DNA of 64,000 bases from CAZTHM01 sp041946825 (GTDB lineage Bacteria; Acidobacteriota; Terriglobia; UBA7540), in contig JBHGBD010000001.1 in the NCBI GenBank assembly GCA_041946825.1, forward strand, positions 558,001-622,000. Reading direction: 5' to 3'. Position 1 is the stretch's first letter. Every line of letters starts with the position of its first letter. Under the pieces are notes generated by a model. That model was not told the origin of the DNA. It ran no database searches and saw nothing but the letters and a program-made list of their open reading frames with translations. This document shows, piece after piece, positions 35,089-42,453 of this stretch. A program made the position numbers and the translations under genes.

Positions 35089-35715
35089 ATGTTTACCGCC
35101 CTCCTCGAATTTCTCGCCCGATTCATCATCGCGGTCATCACCCGCACCGGCTACGCGGGCATCGTCGCGCTCATGGCCATCGAGTCGGCGTGCATTCCGC
35201 TGCCCTCGGAAGTCATCATGCCGTTTTCCGGCTACCTGGTCTCGGTGGGCCGCTTTGAGCTGATCTGGGTGGCGGTGGCCGGAGCCGCGGGATGTAACCT
35301 GGGGTCGCTGGTGGCCTACTACGTCGGCTCGTGGGGCGGGCGGCCGCTGGTCGAGCGCTACGGCCGCTACGCGCTCATCACCCGCCACGACCTTGAAATG
35401 GCCGACCGGTTCTTCGCCCGCTACGGCGACTGGGCGGTCTTCATCGCCCGCCTGCTGCCGGTGATCCGGACCTTCATCGCCCTCCCCGCCGGCATTGCCC
35501 GCATGAACGTCCTCCGCTTTCACGTTTTCACCTTCCTCGGATCGCTGCCCTGGTGTTACGCGCTCGCCTACATCGGGCTGCGGCTGGGAGAAAAGTGGCC
35601 TACGCTGCGCGACTACTTTCACCAGTTCGACACCGTCATCGGAATCGCGCTGGTGGCGGGGGCCGTCTGGTTCGTCCACAACCGCTGGAAGAATCGTTTG
35701 CGGGCGGGGGAATAG
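35089..35715 (+). CDS. DedA-family membrane protein
   Basis: The 208-residue protein has the VTT/DedA fold: GIVALMAIESACIPLPSEVIMPFSGYL, YYVGSWGGRPLVERYGRY, the signature FIARLLPVIRTFIALPAGIARM and four to five membrane segments, ending in RNRWKNRL. DedA proteins are inner-membrane proteins linked to lipid flipping and membrane homeostasis; members of this branch flip polyprenyl phosphate or phosphatidylethanolamine. The exact activity here is not known. It stands alone. Confidence 0.93.
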   Translation: MFTALLEFLARFIIAVITRTGYAGIVALMAIESACIPLPSEVIMPFSGYLVSVGRFELIWVAVAGAAGCNLGSLVAYYVGSWGGRPLVERYGRYALITRHDLEMADRFFARYGDWAVFIARLLPVIRTFIALPAGIARMNVLRFHVFTFLGSLPWCYALAYIGLRLGEKWPTLRDYFHQFDTVIGIALVAGAVWFVHNRWKNRLRAGE

Positions 35716-35818
35716 CTGTCGGCAATCAGCTATCAGGTTTCAGCAGACAGACGTGGGTTTTAGGGGCTGGCTACAATCCCTAACAACTCAGCACAAACAT
35801 CCCACGATTAACCCATTC

Positions 35819-35967
35819 TTAACCCAAGCGCCTGTATCCTACTGATTCCAAACCACCTGGTGGGTTAATGGAATTTTTCAACAGTTCCTTTATTTTCAAC
35901 AATATACATTAGATTGTTTAACCCAAGAGTCCGCAAACTATTCATTCTAAGCACCCTGGTGGGTTAA
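35819..35967. repeat. two 50-bp imperfect copies bounded by TTAACCCA/TGGGTTAA
   Basis: Units 35819-35868 and 35918-35967 are each exactly 50 bases, start with TTAACCCAAG and end with GGTGGGTTAA, and match at about 38 of 50 positions. Each unit's ends are inverted repeats (TTAACCCA / TGGGTTAA). They lie 49 bases apart in the gap between converging genes; a third partial TTAACCCA is at 35808. Confidence 0.75.
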
Positions 35968-35989
35968 AGGTTTCCCCATATATCGCTCA

Positions 35990-36943
35990 CTACCGCTTTC
36001 TACCCAACTGGCGGCGTCGCGCTGACTGTACGAACAGGAGCAACCGCGTTTTGCTCTCGATTTGCCGGTCGAGGGCCTGATCCTGTTGCAGGAGCGAGTG
36101 CCAGAGCTCGTCGGCCGGGACAAGCGCCGCTCGCTTGAGCGCCTCAAGAGGAGGAACGTGCTCCTTGAGGAAGGCGGCGTACTTGGCGCCCAGAATCACC
36201 TTTTCCTCTTCCAGGGCGCCGAGCAAGGTTTCCCGCACGCTCTCCAGGGACTGGCGGTCGAGCCGTGCCGCGCGCTCTTCGCCGGGCTCCTCGCCCGGCG
36301 GCGAGGCGGTGGAGTCGCCGTCCGCGGCCTCGGCCGGAGCGGGCTCCGGCGCCAGGGGCTGCGGCGTGTAGCCGCGCTTGAGGAGCATACGGTAGTTTGC
36401 CAGAATCCCCGCCCCGCGCATCGACGGGCAGGGGCCGTAGATCGTTTTGAGCACCCTCTCGCCCTCGCCGGAGACGACCCCCAACCTCACGTCTTCGCGC
36501 ACGACCGACAACATGCGGGAGATCTGGCGGAATTTGGCCGGGGAGTCTTCCATCTGCATGTATCCGGCGGCGACGGCGAGTGGCGCGGGGTGGTCGCTGT
36601 GCTCGAGCGTCAACTCGAGTTGATGCTCGCGGCGCTCGCGAGCCAGCTTCTCCCAATTCTTCCGGACCAGGCCCGCCTGCGCATCCTGGTTGGCGCGCTT
36701 GCGGGCGTGCAGCCGCGCCAACTCTTCCACCAGCAGACGCTCGGCGGCGTCGGCGGGCCGGAACGCTTCCGCCAGGTCACGGTACAGTCGTTCCGCCGGA
36801 AGGGCCGGGTTGGGTGCGGTCACGCGGCGCCGGCTTCCGGCAACGCGCCGCTTGCCTTGCTCGGTGCGCGGGCCGGTGGACTTCCGGGCGTTGCGGCGGT
36901 TGGCCGCCAGCCGCGCGGGGGTCATGGGGAATCGAACGGACAT
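35990..36943 (-). CDS. orphan protein with the ANRRNAxKSTGPRTxxGK N-terminal motif
   Basis: ATG 36943 is 8 bases after AAGGAGG and is preferred over an upstream frame start at 37003. The 317-residue product begins with ARLAANRRNARKSTGPRTEQ, a short motif that recurs at the N-terminus of multi-copy proteins of unknown function in Acidobacteriota and Planctomycetota. The rest is charged and helical (ARLHARKRANQDAQAGLVRKNWEKLARERR) with a Pro/Ala/Glu linker near residues 215-245. The motif resembles an AP2/HNH-associated DNA-binding arm, but this is a guess. Function unknown. Confidence 0.7.
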   Translation of the reverse strand: MSVRFPMTPARLAANRRNARKSTGPRTEQGKRRVAGSRRRVTAPNPALPAERLYRDLAEAFRPADAAERLLVEELARLHARKRANQDAQAGLVRKNWEKLARERREHQLELTLEHSDHPAPLAVAAGYMQMEDSPAKFRQISRMLSVVREDVRLGVVSGEGERVLKTIYGPCPSMRGAGILANYRMLLKRGYTPQPLAPEPAPAEAADGDSTASPPGEEPGEERAARLDRQSLESVRETLLGALEEEKVILGAKYAAFLKEHVPPLEALKRAALVPADELWHSLLQQDQALDRQIESKTRLLLFVQSARRRQLGRKR

Positions 36944-37107
36944 GGGAATAACCTCCTTCGGGGCGTCTCCCCTCGGGGAGAAGAGATGAGCTAGGGATGT
37001 CACCGCGTTCCCCTACGCGTCTCGCCTTGTTCGAGGCAAGCTGTCGAGGTTGGCGATGACAAGCACCATAGACCTATATACTTTGCCTTATCACATAGGC
37101 TATGATT

Positions 37108-37128
37108 TGTCAAGAGGGCGTTTTGTCC
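37108..37128 (-). promoter_or_regulatory. TTGACA -35 with upstream GGACA, shared with two other promoters
   Basis: On the minus strand the block GGACA-N10-TTGACA lies about 165 bases upstream of the orphan gene at 36943. The same block occurs at 17461-17441 (Oar receptor) and 8732-8712 (Tat enzyme A). A -10 is not convincing here. Confidence 0.35.
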
Positions 37129-37143
37129 GAATTCGAGAGGGGA

Positions 37144-37330
37144 GGTTGTCGTGTCATTCCGAGCCTTTCGCTCTGATCCTGAGCGAAGCGAGGGATCTTC
37201 TTCATTTCGCGCTCGCGGTTATTCCGGCGAGGAATCTCGCCCTGGAAACGAAGGCACTGCGAGATTCCTCGTCGTCCCGATGCGCTTCATCGGGACTCCT
37301 CGGAATGACGCGGCAGGTGGCCACCCTCAG
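37144..37330. repeat. dispersed intergenic palindrome cluster
   Basis: Contains a GTCATTCCGAG...GATCCTGAGCGAAGCGAGG unit and the hairpin GTCCCGAT/ATCGGGAC (37274-37296) followed by CCTCGGAATGAC. The hairpin recurs at 39411-39452 and 39499-39539. No gene is seen in 36944-37356. Confidence 0.7.
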
Positions 37331-37356
37331 GTAGCGCTTGCTCGCTCATCGACTGG

Positions 37357-38070
37357 TCAAATGGACTTCACCGGCATCTCAACGATGTCGTCCACGCGGG
37401 CGACTTCGCGGGTGAGGAACGGCTCGCCATAGCGCACGCCGATCATCAGGCCGAAATGCCGCGCCAGGGAGCCGACGCGCTCGCGCACGTCGCGCCCGGA
37501 GGGGAAGAGGTTCTGCATGTCCTTGGGCGGGGAGAACTGCGAGGAGTAGCAGAAAATGGCCTTCAGCTTCTTGTCGAGCTGGGCGGTGATGTCAACGACG
37601 AAGGTGGGCCGCAGGGAGGGCACGTAGAGCGTGGCGTAGATGATCTTGTGCGGGCGGTGCGGGCGGCCTTCCAGCGGCGCCTTGGCGAGCCCCGCCAAAA
37701 AGCAAGCCTCGTAGCCGATGCGCCCGGTGGTGTAATGGTCGGGGTGGCGGCCCTCCCAGTAGGGCAGGATCACCGTGCGCGGGCGCAGGTCGCGGATCTT
37801 CTGCGCGATCTTGAGCTTGTATTCGCGCCGGTTTTCGATCCCGGCGTCGGGCAGGCCGAGGTTTTCGCGGTGCGCGAGGCCCATGACCTTCGAGGCCTTG
37901 GCGGCCTCGCGGTCGCGTAGCAGGGCGTTGCCGCGCGTGCCTGATTCGCCCGCCGTCAGATCGAGAATGCCCGCCTTGTACCCCGCCTCCACCATTTTGA
38001 TCACCGTACCGCCACAGGTCAGTTCGGTGTCGTCGGGATGAGCCACGACCGATAATACATCCAGGGTCAT
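37357..38070 (-). CDS. bshB1: bacillithiol biosynthesis deacetylase BshB1
   Basis: ATG 38070 follows GGGAGGA. The 237-residue product is a PIG-L/LmbE deacetylase with zinc motif AHPDDTE (10-16), DLTAGESGTRGN (37-48) and second ligand region GRHPDH (His109, His112), and the terminal RYGEPFLTREVARVDD that marks BshB1. It removes the acetyl group of GlcNAc-malate in bacillithiol synthesis. bshA and bshC are not in the window. Confidence 0.9.
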   Translation of the reverse strand: MTLDVLSVVAHPDDTELTCGGTVIKMVEAGYKAGILDLTAGESGTRGNALLRDREAAKASKVMGLAHRENLGLPDAGIENRREYKLKIAQKIRDLRPRTVILPYWEGRHPDHYTTGRIGYEACFLAGLAKAPLEGRPHRPHKIIYATLYVPSLRPTFVVDITAQLDKKLKAIFCYSSQFSPPKDMQNLFPSGRDVRERVGSLARHFGLMIGVRYGEPFLTREVARVDDIVEMPVKSI

Positions 38071-38088
38071 TTGTCCTCCCTTTGACGG

Positions 38089-38120
38089 ATTGAAGATTGA
38101 AAATTGAAAATTGCAAATTG
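38089..38120. repeat. AT-rich TTGAAAATTG word-repeat arm, left
   Basis: Repeats of a roughly 10-base word: GATTGAAGATTGAAAATTGA and on to GCAAATTG. It is the inverted counterpart of 38489-38523; together they bracket the four-helix-bundle gene. Confidence 0.75.
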
Positions 38121-38124
38121 CCCC

Positions 38125-38481
38125 CTAGCGTGGGCGCGTGTTTGCAGTTCGTCGCGAAGCTGTCATGATCGCCACGATTTCCCGCGCTTCTTTGATCAGG
38201 TCCTGCAACCGGCCCTCTTTGACCAAGCGCGATTCCGCCAATATTTCGAGCCAGTACAGCGTCTCATCAGCCTCTTCTTCTGCAATGGCAAGCTTGGCTG
38301 CGAAGGTCGCCCGCGATTGGGCTCGGCACGCAGCCCGGTAATTGGCTCCCACTGAAGTGGCCGACCGGACGATCTGATTGGCAACTGTGCGCCCTGCGGG
38401 ATCGTGTGGCAGCATGCGCGCGAGTCGAATCACACGCAGCGCCAGACCTTTTGTCCTTGTTTTAAGCTCTTCAGGAGTCAT
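38125..38481 (-). CDS. four-helix-bundle protein (S23/IVS type)
   Basis: ATG 38481 gives 118 residues; the in-frame TTG 38499 lies within the flanking repeat. The sequence LALRVIRLARMLPHDPAGRT, IVRSATSVGANYRAACRAQSRATFAAKLAIAEEEADETLYWLEIL and LIKEAREIVAIMTASRR matches the four-helix bundle family found inside 23S rRNA intervening sequences and as scattered copies elsewhere. The family forms pentamers in diversity-generating retroelements (Avd), where it binds RNA. Here it is bracketed by inverted AT-rich word repeats, which suggests that it travels as a unit. Confidence 0.88.
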   Translation of the reverse strand: MTPEELKTRTKGLALRVIRLARMLPHDPAGRTVANQIVRSATSVGANYRAACRAQSRATFAAKLAIAEEEADETLYWLEILAESRLVKEGRLQDLIKEAREIVAIMTASRRTANTRPR

Positions 38482-38488
38482 GGGGCTT

Positions 38489-38523
38489 CCAATTTTCAAT
38501 TATCAATTTTCAATTTTCAATCA
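38489..38523. repeat. AT-rich CAATTTTCAA word-repeat arm, right
   Basis: CCAATTTTCAATTATCAATT and on to TTCAATTTTCAATC, the inverted form of 38089-38120. It touches the stop of the SDR gene at 38521. Confidence 0.75.
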
Positions 38524-39264
38524 AGGTATCGATTTCCCTCCGTCCACCGCAAACACCTGCCCGGTAATGAACTCGGCGCTGGTCGCGAGGAAGAGGACGA
38601 GATTGGCGATATCTTCGGGGCGGCCGGCGCGTTTCAAGGGCGTGGTGCGCAGAACATCTTCGGACCAGGGAGTACGCTTTTCGTTCGGGAACTCGATGGT
38701 GCCCGGCGCGATGCTGTTCACCAGAATATGCGGCGCGAGCGCGCGGGCCAGACACCGCGTCACCATGATGGCTCCGGCCTTCGACGCGCAATAGTGCGCG
38801 TATCCGGCCCAGGCTTCGAGGCCTCCCAGCGACGAGATGTTGATGATTCGTCCGCGCTTTTGGCGAACCATGATGCGCGCCGCGGCCTGCGCGCAGAAAA
38901 ACGTTCCCTTCAAATTGATGCCGAGGATGCGGTCCCACTCCTTTTCGGTGAGCTCGTCCCATGGCGCGCGAAAGAAGATCCCGGCGTTGTTCACCAGGAT
39001 ATCGAGTTGGCGGAACCGCTTCTCGACGGCGCGGAACATGGCGCGGACTTGCGACGGACTGGAGACGTCAGCGCGGATCGCCAGCGCTTCAACGCCAAGC
39101 TGCTTGATCTCGCGCGCGGTTGCCAGCGCTTCGCGGCGTGACTGATGGTAATTCACCACGACGTTTGCGCCGGCGCGCGCCAGGGCGAGCGCGATCACGC
39201 GCCCCATGCGCCGGCCCGCGCCCGTAACCAGCGCGATTTGCCCCTGCAGCGGGTGGGTTTCCAT
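38521..39264 (-). CDS. short-chain dehydrogenase/reductase (SDR)
   Basis: The 247-residue protein has the classical SDR features: TGAGRRMGRVIALALA cofactor motif (about 15-30), NNAG (about 90), Ser in ISSLGG, catalytic YxxxK in YCASK (about 156-160), and PGTIEFP. Arg in the Rossmann motif and the NYHQSRRE segment after strand 2 suggest NADPH. A FabG-like 3-oxoacyl reductase or sugar dehydrogenase are both possible. The stop lies in the flanking repeat. Confidence 0.88.
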   Translation of the reverse strand: METHPLQGQIALVTGAGRRMGRVIALALARAGANVVVNYHQSRREALATAREIKQLGVEALAIRADVSSPSQVRAMFRAVEKRFRQLDILVNNAGIFFRAPWDELTEKEWDRILGINLKGTFFCAQAAARIMVRQKRGRIINISSLGGLEAWAGYAHYCASKAGAIMVTRCLARALAPHILVNSIAPGTIEFPNEKRTPWSEDVLRTTPLKRAGRPEDIANLVLFLATSAEFITGQVFAVDGGKSIP

Positions 39265-39285
39265 CTCATCTCTGATGGTACATGG

Positions 39286-39588
39286 AATTTGTGATTTGTG
39301 AATTGTGATTTGTGATTTGAGAACCCTGGCGCACGCGAGGGTCAGCGCGATACGGTGTCATGCTGAGCGCGGCGAAGAATCCGCAGGGCGTCACAAACTA
39401 CTACAGATCCTTCGTCGTCCCGATAAAGTGCATCGGGACGCCTCAGGATGACACCTCCTAAATCACAAATCCCAAATCCCAAATTACAAATCCTTCATGC
39501 GTCGTCCCGATAATGTGCATCGGGACGCCTCAGGATGACGCCTCTTAAATCACAAATCACAATTCACAAATCACAAATCACAAATCCC
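39286..39588. repeat. composite intergenic repeat: inverted ATCACAAAT words and two GTCCCGAT palindromes
   Basis: Word arms TTTGTGATTTGTGAATTGTG (39286-39320), AAATCACAAATCCCAAATCC (39459-39493) and AAATCACAAATCACAATTCA (39546-39588) surround two near-identical 41-42-base units TCGTCCCGATxxxxTGCATC...GGATGAC (39411-39452, 39499-39539). The last arm runs into the TgpA gene and supplies its TGA stop. No gene lies in the gap. Confidence 0.8.
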
Positions 39589-41779
39589 TGATGTTTTCGA
39601 GGAGTTGCCTGAGGCGCATCAGCGGGACGGGCGCGCCACCAAATCGCAGGGCGTTATAGAGGCGCGTGAATTCCAGCACCGGCGGGCTGAGCCGGGTGCC
39701 GAGGAACGACATCGCAAACTCGCGCGGGGTCTGCGACGGGGGCTTGCGGAATCCTTTCCTGCTCAGGGTCTTGAGGAATCGCGAATAAGTCAGCGTAGCC
39801 TCCTGCGGACGCAGGGCGCGGTCGCCGCGGCGGAACGTCCACGCCCAGAGGAAACGCAGTTCGGCGATGGAGCCGCTTTTTTCCGAGATGACCAGTCCGG
39901 CGAGAATCGCCAGCATGATGAGCAGGACGAGGAGCTTGTGGGACATCAGCCAGCCTTCCACTTGATAGGCGAGGCGAATGGTTTCGCGCTGGAAACGGCG
40001 TATACGGCGCTGGAAATCCTGTTGAAACTGGCGCGAATCTCTCTCCACCTCGCGGGCCAGCCGCACTTGGTGCGCGAAATCATAGTTGATGACCCACTCG
40101 CTCCAGAACAATGCCGCGGCGTCGATGTAATCGTCGAACACGCCTGGCACGACCGGGTTGGGGTCGGCGGGCGTCGGGTCGAACGCAACCCAGCCATAAG
40201 CGGGGAAGTACACTTCCACCCAGCTGTGCGCGTCGCGCCCGCGGACAATGAAATCCTTTCCGACGCGGTTGTACGTGCCGGTCTGAAAGCCGTTGACGAG
40301 TCGCGAGGGGATTTCCTGCGTGCGCAGCATCACGGCCATGGCGGCGGCAAAGTATTCGCAAAAGCCCGTCCGGGCTTTGAACAGAAAAGTCCCGATGGGG
40401 TCCGTCGACTCAATTCCCGCAGGGTCGAGCGAGTAGGTGAAATTCGTGCGCAGATAGCGTTCGATCGCCAGCGCGCGGTCGTAATTGTTGGTTGCCGACG
40501 CCGTCACCTGCTTCGCCAGGTCGGCGACGCGGGGGTCGGTTTCAGGCAGGGCGAGATACACGCGCCGCATGTCCACGGAATAGTCCGTTCCGGCGCGCCG
40601 CAATTCCTCCGGGGAAGGAACGCCGACGTCAGAGAGGACTTCGTAGCTGAAGGGCGCATACCCGTGCGAGGGGTAATGGAGCGACTCCGTCTGGTCCTGC
40701 GTGATGGTGCGGACGCGCCCGATGATTTCCCGGGGGACGGCGGCGGCAAAGATCACGTCGGTGGTGACGGGAGAGAGAAGCACGCGGTAGCGCAACGGGC
40801 GCGAGCGGCGGTTCTGCCAACCCTCGGCCGGAGGGATCAGGAAGCGCTGGAACGACGCGGGCAGAATAGCCCGCTGCTCTGTGTTGTCGTTATACCAGTT
40901 CTTTCCGTCGAAGCTGTTGAGGCCCACGCCGCGCCACTTCGCGCCCTGATAGGCGCGCGGCTCGCCTTCGACCATCACCCGCATTACCACCAGGTTGGAG
41001 CGCAGAATCTTGCGGATGTCGCCCAGGTTCACGGTCCCGGAGAAGCCCGTAACGTTCTGCTGCTCCATGCCCAGCCCGGTCAGATAGCCGGTGCGGTAGC
41101 GGGGAATTACGAAAAAGAGAATGGCGGCGAGGACTACGATGCCGGCGGCCAGTCCCACCGTCGCGGTGCTCAGCGCCCGCTCGATGGCCGAGCGGTTCTG
41201 CAGCGGAGTCCGGTAGGGCCCTTCGGGAGCGCGCGCCGCCAGCTCCGCCGAGCGCTTGATTTCGTAACTGATGAAGGTCGAAATGGCGAACAAGACGTAA
41301 AAGGTGAAACAAACCAGATAGGTTGTTCCTACCGTCAGCACCGCGCCCGAGAGCATCATCATGAAGGAGAGCGTGGCCAGGTAAGCGTAATCGCGATACG
41401 TGCGCGCCGAAAAAACTTTGATCACGACGGTGAACAAAACCAGGTGGACCGTGGCCGCGAGCATGTTGTCCATCAAGGTCGGGCCGATGGAGAAGATGAG
41501 GAAGTCGAGGGCAAAGAAGAAGATGTAGAAGATCGACAGGCGGGTAACCATGCGAGGCGACAAGGAATAATCAACCTCGCGGAAATAGCTCCAGAGTCTG
41601 ATCGCCAGCGCCACGAAGACCACGACGATGGAAATCAGGTCGAGCTTGCCGGTGGTGACGACGGTGAGAAACGCCGTGGAAAGCGTCAGGAGCAGGGAAG
41701 TCTCGAAATAGCGCTGGACACTGATGTGCTTCTGGCTGGAGGCCGATTCGGTGATGTCCGGCGCGAGGGTCTTGGCCAT
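39578..41779 (-). CDS. TgpA-like membrane transglutaminase/cysteine protease
   Basis: The 733-residue protein has N-terminal membrane helices (about residues 28-185, e.g. LLTLSTAFLTVVTTG and LATLSFMMMLSGAVLTV), a helix at about 215-235, and a periplasmic transglutaminase-like domain with the Cys-His-Asp triad: GFCEYFAAAMAVMLR (Cys474), DAHSWVEVYFP (His518) and AFDPTP (Asp534). A final membrane helix (LLVLLIMLAILAGLVI) and a cytoplasmic DUF4129-like tail follow. The family is often next to MoxR and DUF58 genes, which are not here. Function in cell-envelope remodelling is inferred. No clear Shine-Dalgarno precedes the ATG. Confidence 0.9.
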   Translation of the reverse strand: MAKTLAPDITESASSQKHISVQRYFETSLLLTLSTAFLTVVTTGKLDLISIVVVFVALAIRLWSYFREVDYSLSPRMVTRLSIFYIFFFALDFLIFSIGPTLMDNMLAATVHLVLFTVVIKVFSARTYRDYAYLATLSFMMMLSGAVLTVGTTYLVCFTFYVLFAISTFISYEIKRSAELAARAPEGPYRTPLQNRSAIERALSTATVGLAAGIVVLAAILFFVIPRYRTGYLTGLGMEQQNVTGFSGTVNLGDIRKILRSNLVVMRVMVEGEPRAYQGAKWRGVGLNSFDGKNWYNDNTEQRAILPASFQRFLIPPAEGWQNRRSRPLRYRVLLSPVTTDVIFAAAVPREIIGRVRTITQDQTESLHYPSHGYAPFSYEVLSDVGVPSPEELRRAGTDYSVDMRRVYLALPETDPRVADLAKQVTASATNNYDRALAIERYLRTNFTYSLDPAGIESTDPIGTFLFKARTGFCEYFAAAMAVMLRTQEIPSRLVNGFQTGTYNRVGKDFIVRGRDAHSWVEVYFPAYGWVAFDPTPADPNPVVPGVFDDYIDAAALFWSEWVINYDFAHQVRLAREVERDSRQFQQDFQRRIRRFQRETIRLAYQVEGWLMSHKLLVLLIMLAILAGLVISEKSGSIAELRFLWAWTFRRGDRALRPQEATLTYSRFLKTLSRKGFRKPPSQTPREFAMSFLGTRLSPPVLEFTRLYNALRFGGAPVPLMRLRQLLENIRDL

Positions 41780-41819
41780 GGATTTTCAATTCTAATCGAA
41801 TGGATGGAAAAATGCTTCG

Positions 41820-41955
41820 AGCCCTCACCCGGTCGCCTACGGCGACCACCCTCTCCCCGGGGGAGAGGGCTGTGATCCAAGTTGTTGTTACGACCCTCCC
41901 CCGGCGGGGGAGGGTGGCGATCCGTCAGCTGACGGAGAGCCGGGTGAGGGGGAAT
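41820..41955. repeat. GCCCTCACCC...GGTGAGGGG boundary repeat with hairpins
   Basis: Hairpins GGTCGCC/GGCGACC (41831-41847), CCCTCTCCCC/GGGGAGAGGG and CCCTCCCCC/GGGGGAGGG lie between CCCTCACCCGG and CCGGGTGAGGG. A related GAGAGGGTG...GGGTGAGGGGG unit is at 50991-51050. Confidence 0.65.
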
Positions 41956-41985
41956 CGCCGGAAGAAGCGTCGGCCCGTTGTGGAG

Positions 41986-42447
41986 TTACCGCCCTTTCTT
42001 GAGCACCGCGACCTGCCCGGCGTGGTACAGGTCGTGCTGGATGACCCCGTGCAGCATGACATAGAAAGTATAGCTCTGCCCCAGAACGGCTTCTTTCAGC
42101 TGTTCGTCGCTCATCGCGGCGATCGTATCGCGAAGCTCGTGGTTACCGCGTTCCAGCCGGGTCAGGGTCTCCTGCCAGGCGGCTTCGCTGCTGTCGTTGA
42201 CGGCGGGCCAATCCTGCTCCGGCGAAAGACCGTTGATGACTTCCCCGCGGATTCTTCTCCGGACGACGCCTTCCCAGACCGCGACGTGATTGACGATCTC
42301 CCAGATGGAGTGCGCGCCGGCGAGAGGCTTGGCGAAGGCTTGCTGGCTGGTGACATCGCCGAGGAGATCCCACAGCGCCGGCCCGTGCCAGGCGTAACCC
42401 TCGAAGGCGCGGCGGAACTGATCAACGATCCGTTTGACTTCACTCAT
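41986..42447 (-). CDS. DinB-family protein (metal-binding four-helix bundle)
   Basis: The 153-residue protein matches DinB/DUF664: FEGYAWHGPALWDLL, SIWEIVNHVAVWEGVVRRRI (His ligand), LRDTIAAMSDEQLKEAV and MLHGVIQHDLYHAGQVAVLKK (two His ligands). Such proteins are metal-dependent thiol or small-molecule transferases, some using bacillithiol. That fits bshB1 nearby, but the link is inference. It starts 6 bases from the mutY stop, on the same strand. Confidence 0.86.
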   Translation of the reverse strand: MSEVKRIVDQFRRAFEGYAWHGPALWDLLGDVTSQQAFAKPLAGAHSIWEIVNHVAVWEGVVRRRIRGEVINGLSPEQDWPAVNDSSEAAWQETLTRLERGNHELRDTIAAMSDEQLKEAVLGQSYTFYVMLHGVIQHDLYHAGQVAVLKKGR

Positions 42448-42453
42448 CGATGG

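Noticed and set aside
39286..39588. CRISPR-like array of ATCACAAAT units
   Set aside because: Units are degenerate and have no spacers of constant size; no cas genes are present.
39605..41875. A 756-codon plus-strand frame
   Set aside because: It is the antisense shadow of the TgpA-like gene; the protein is Arg/Gly/His-rich without family features, while the minus strand has a full catalytic triad and membrane helices.
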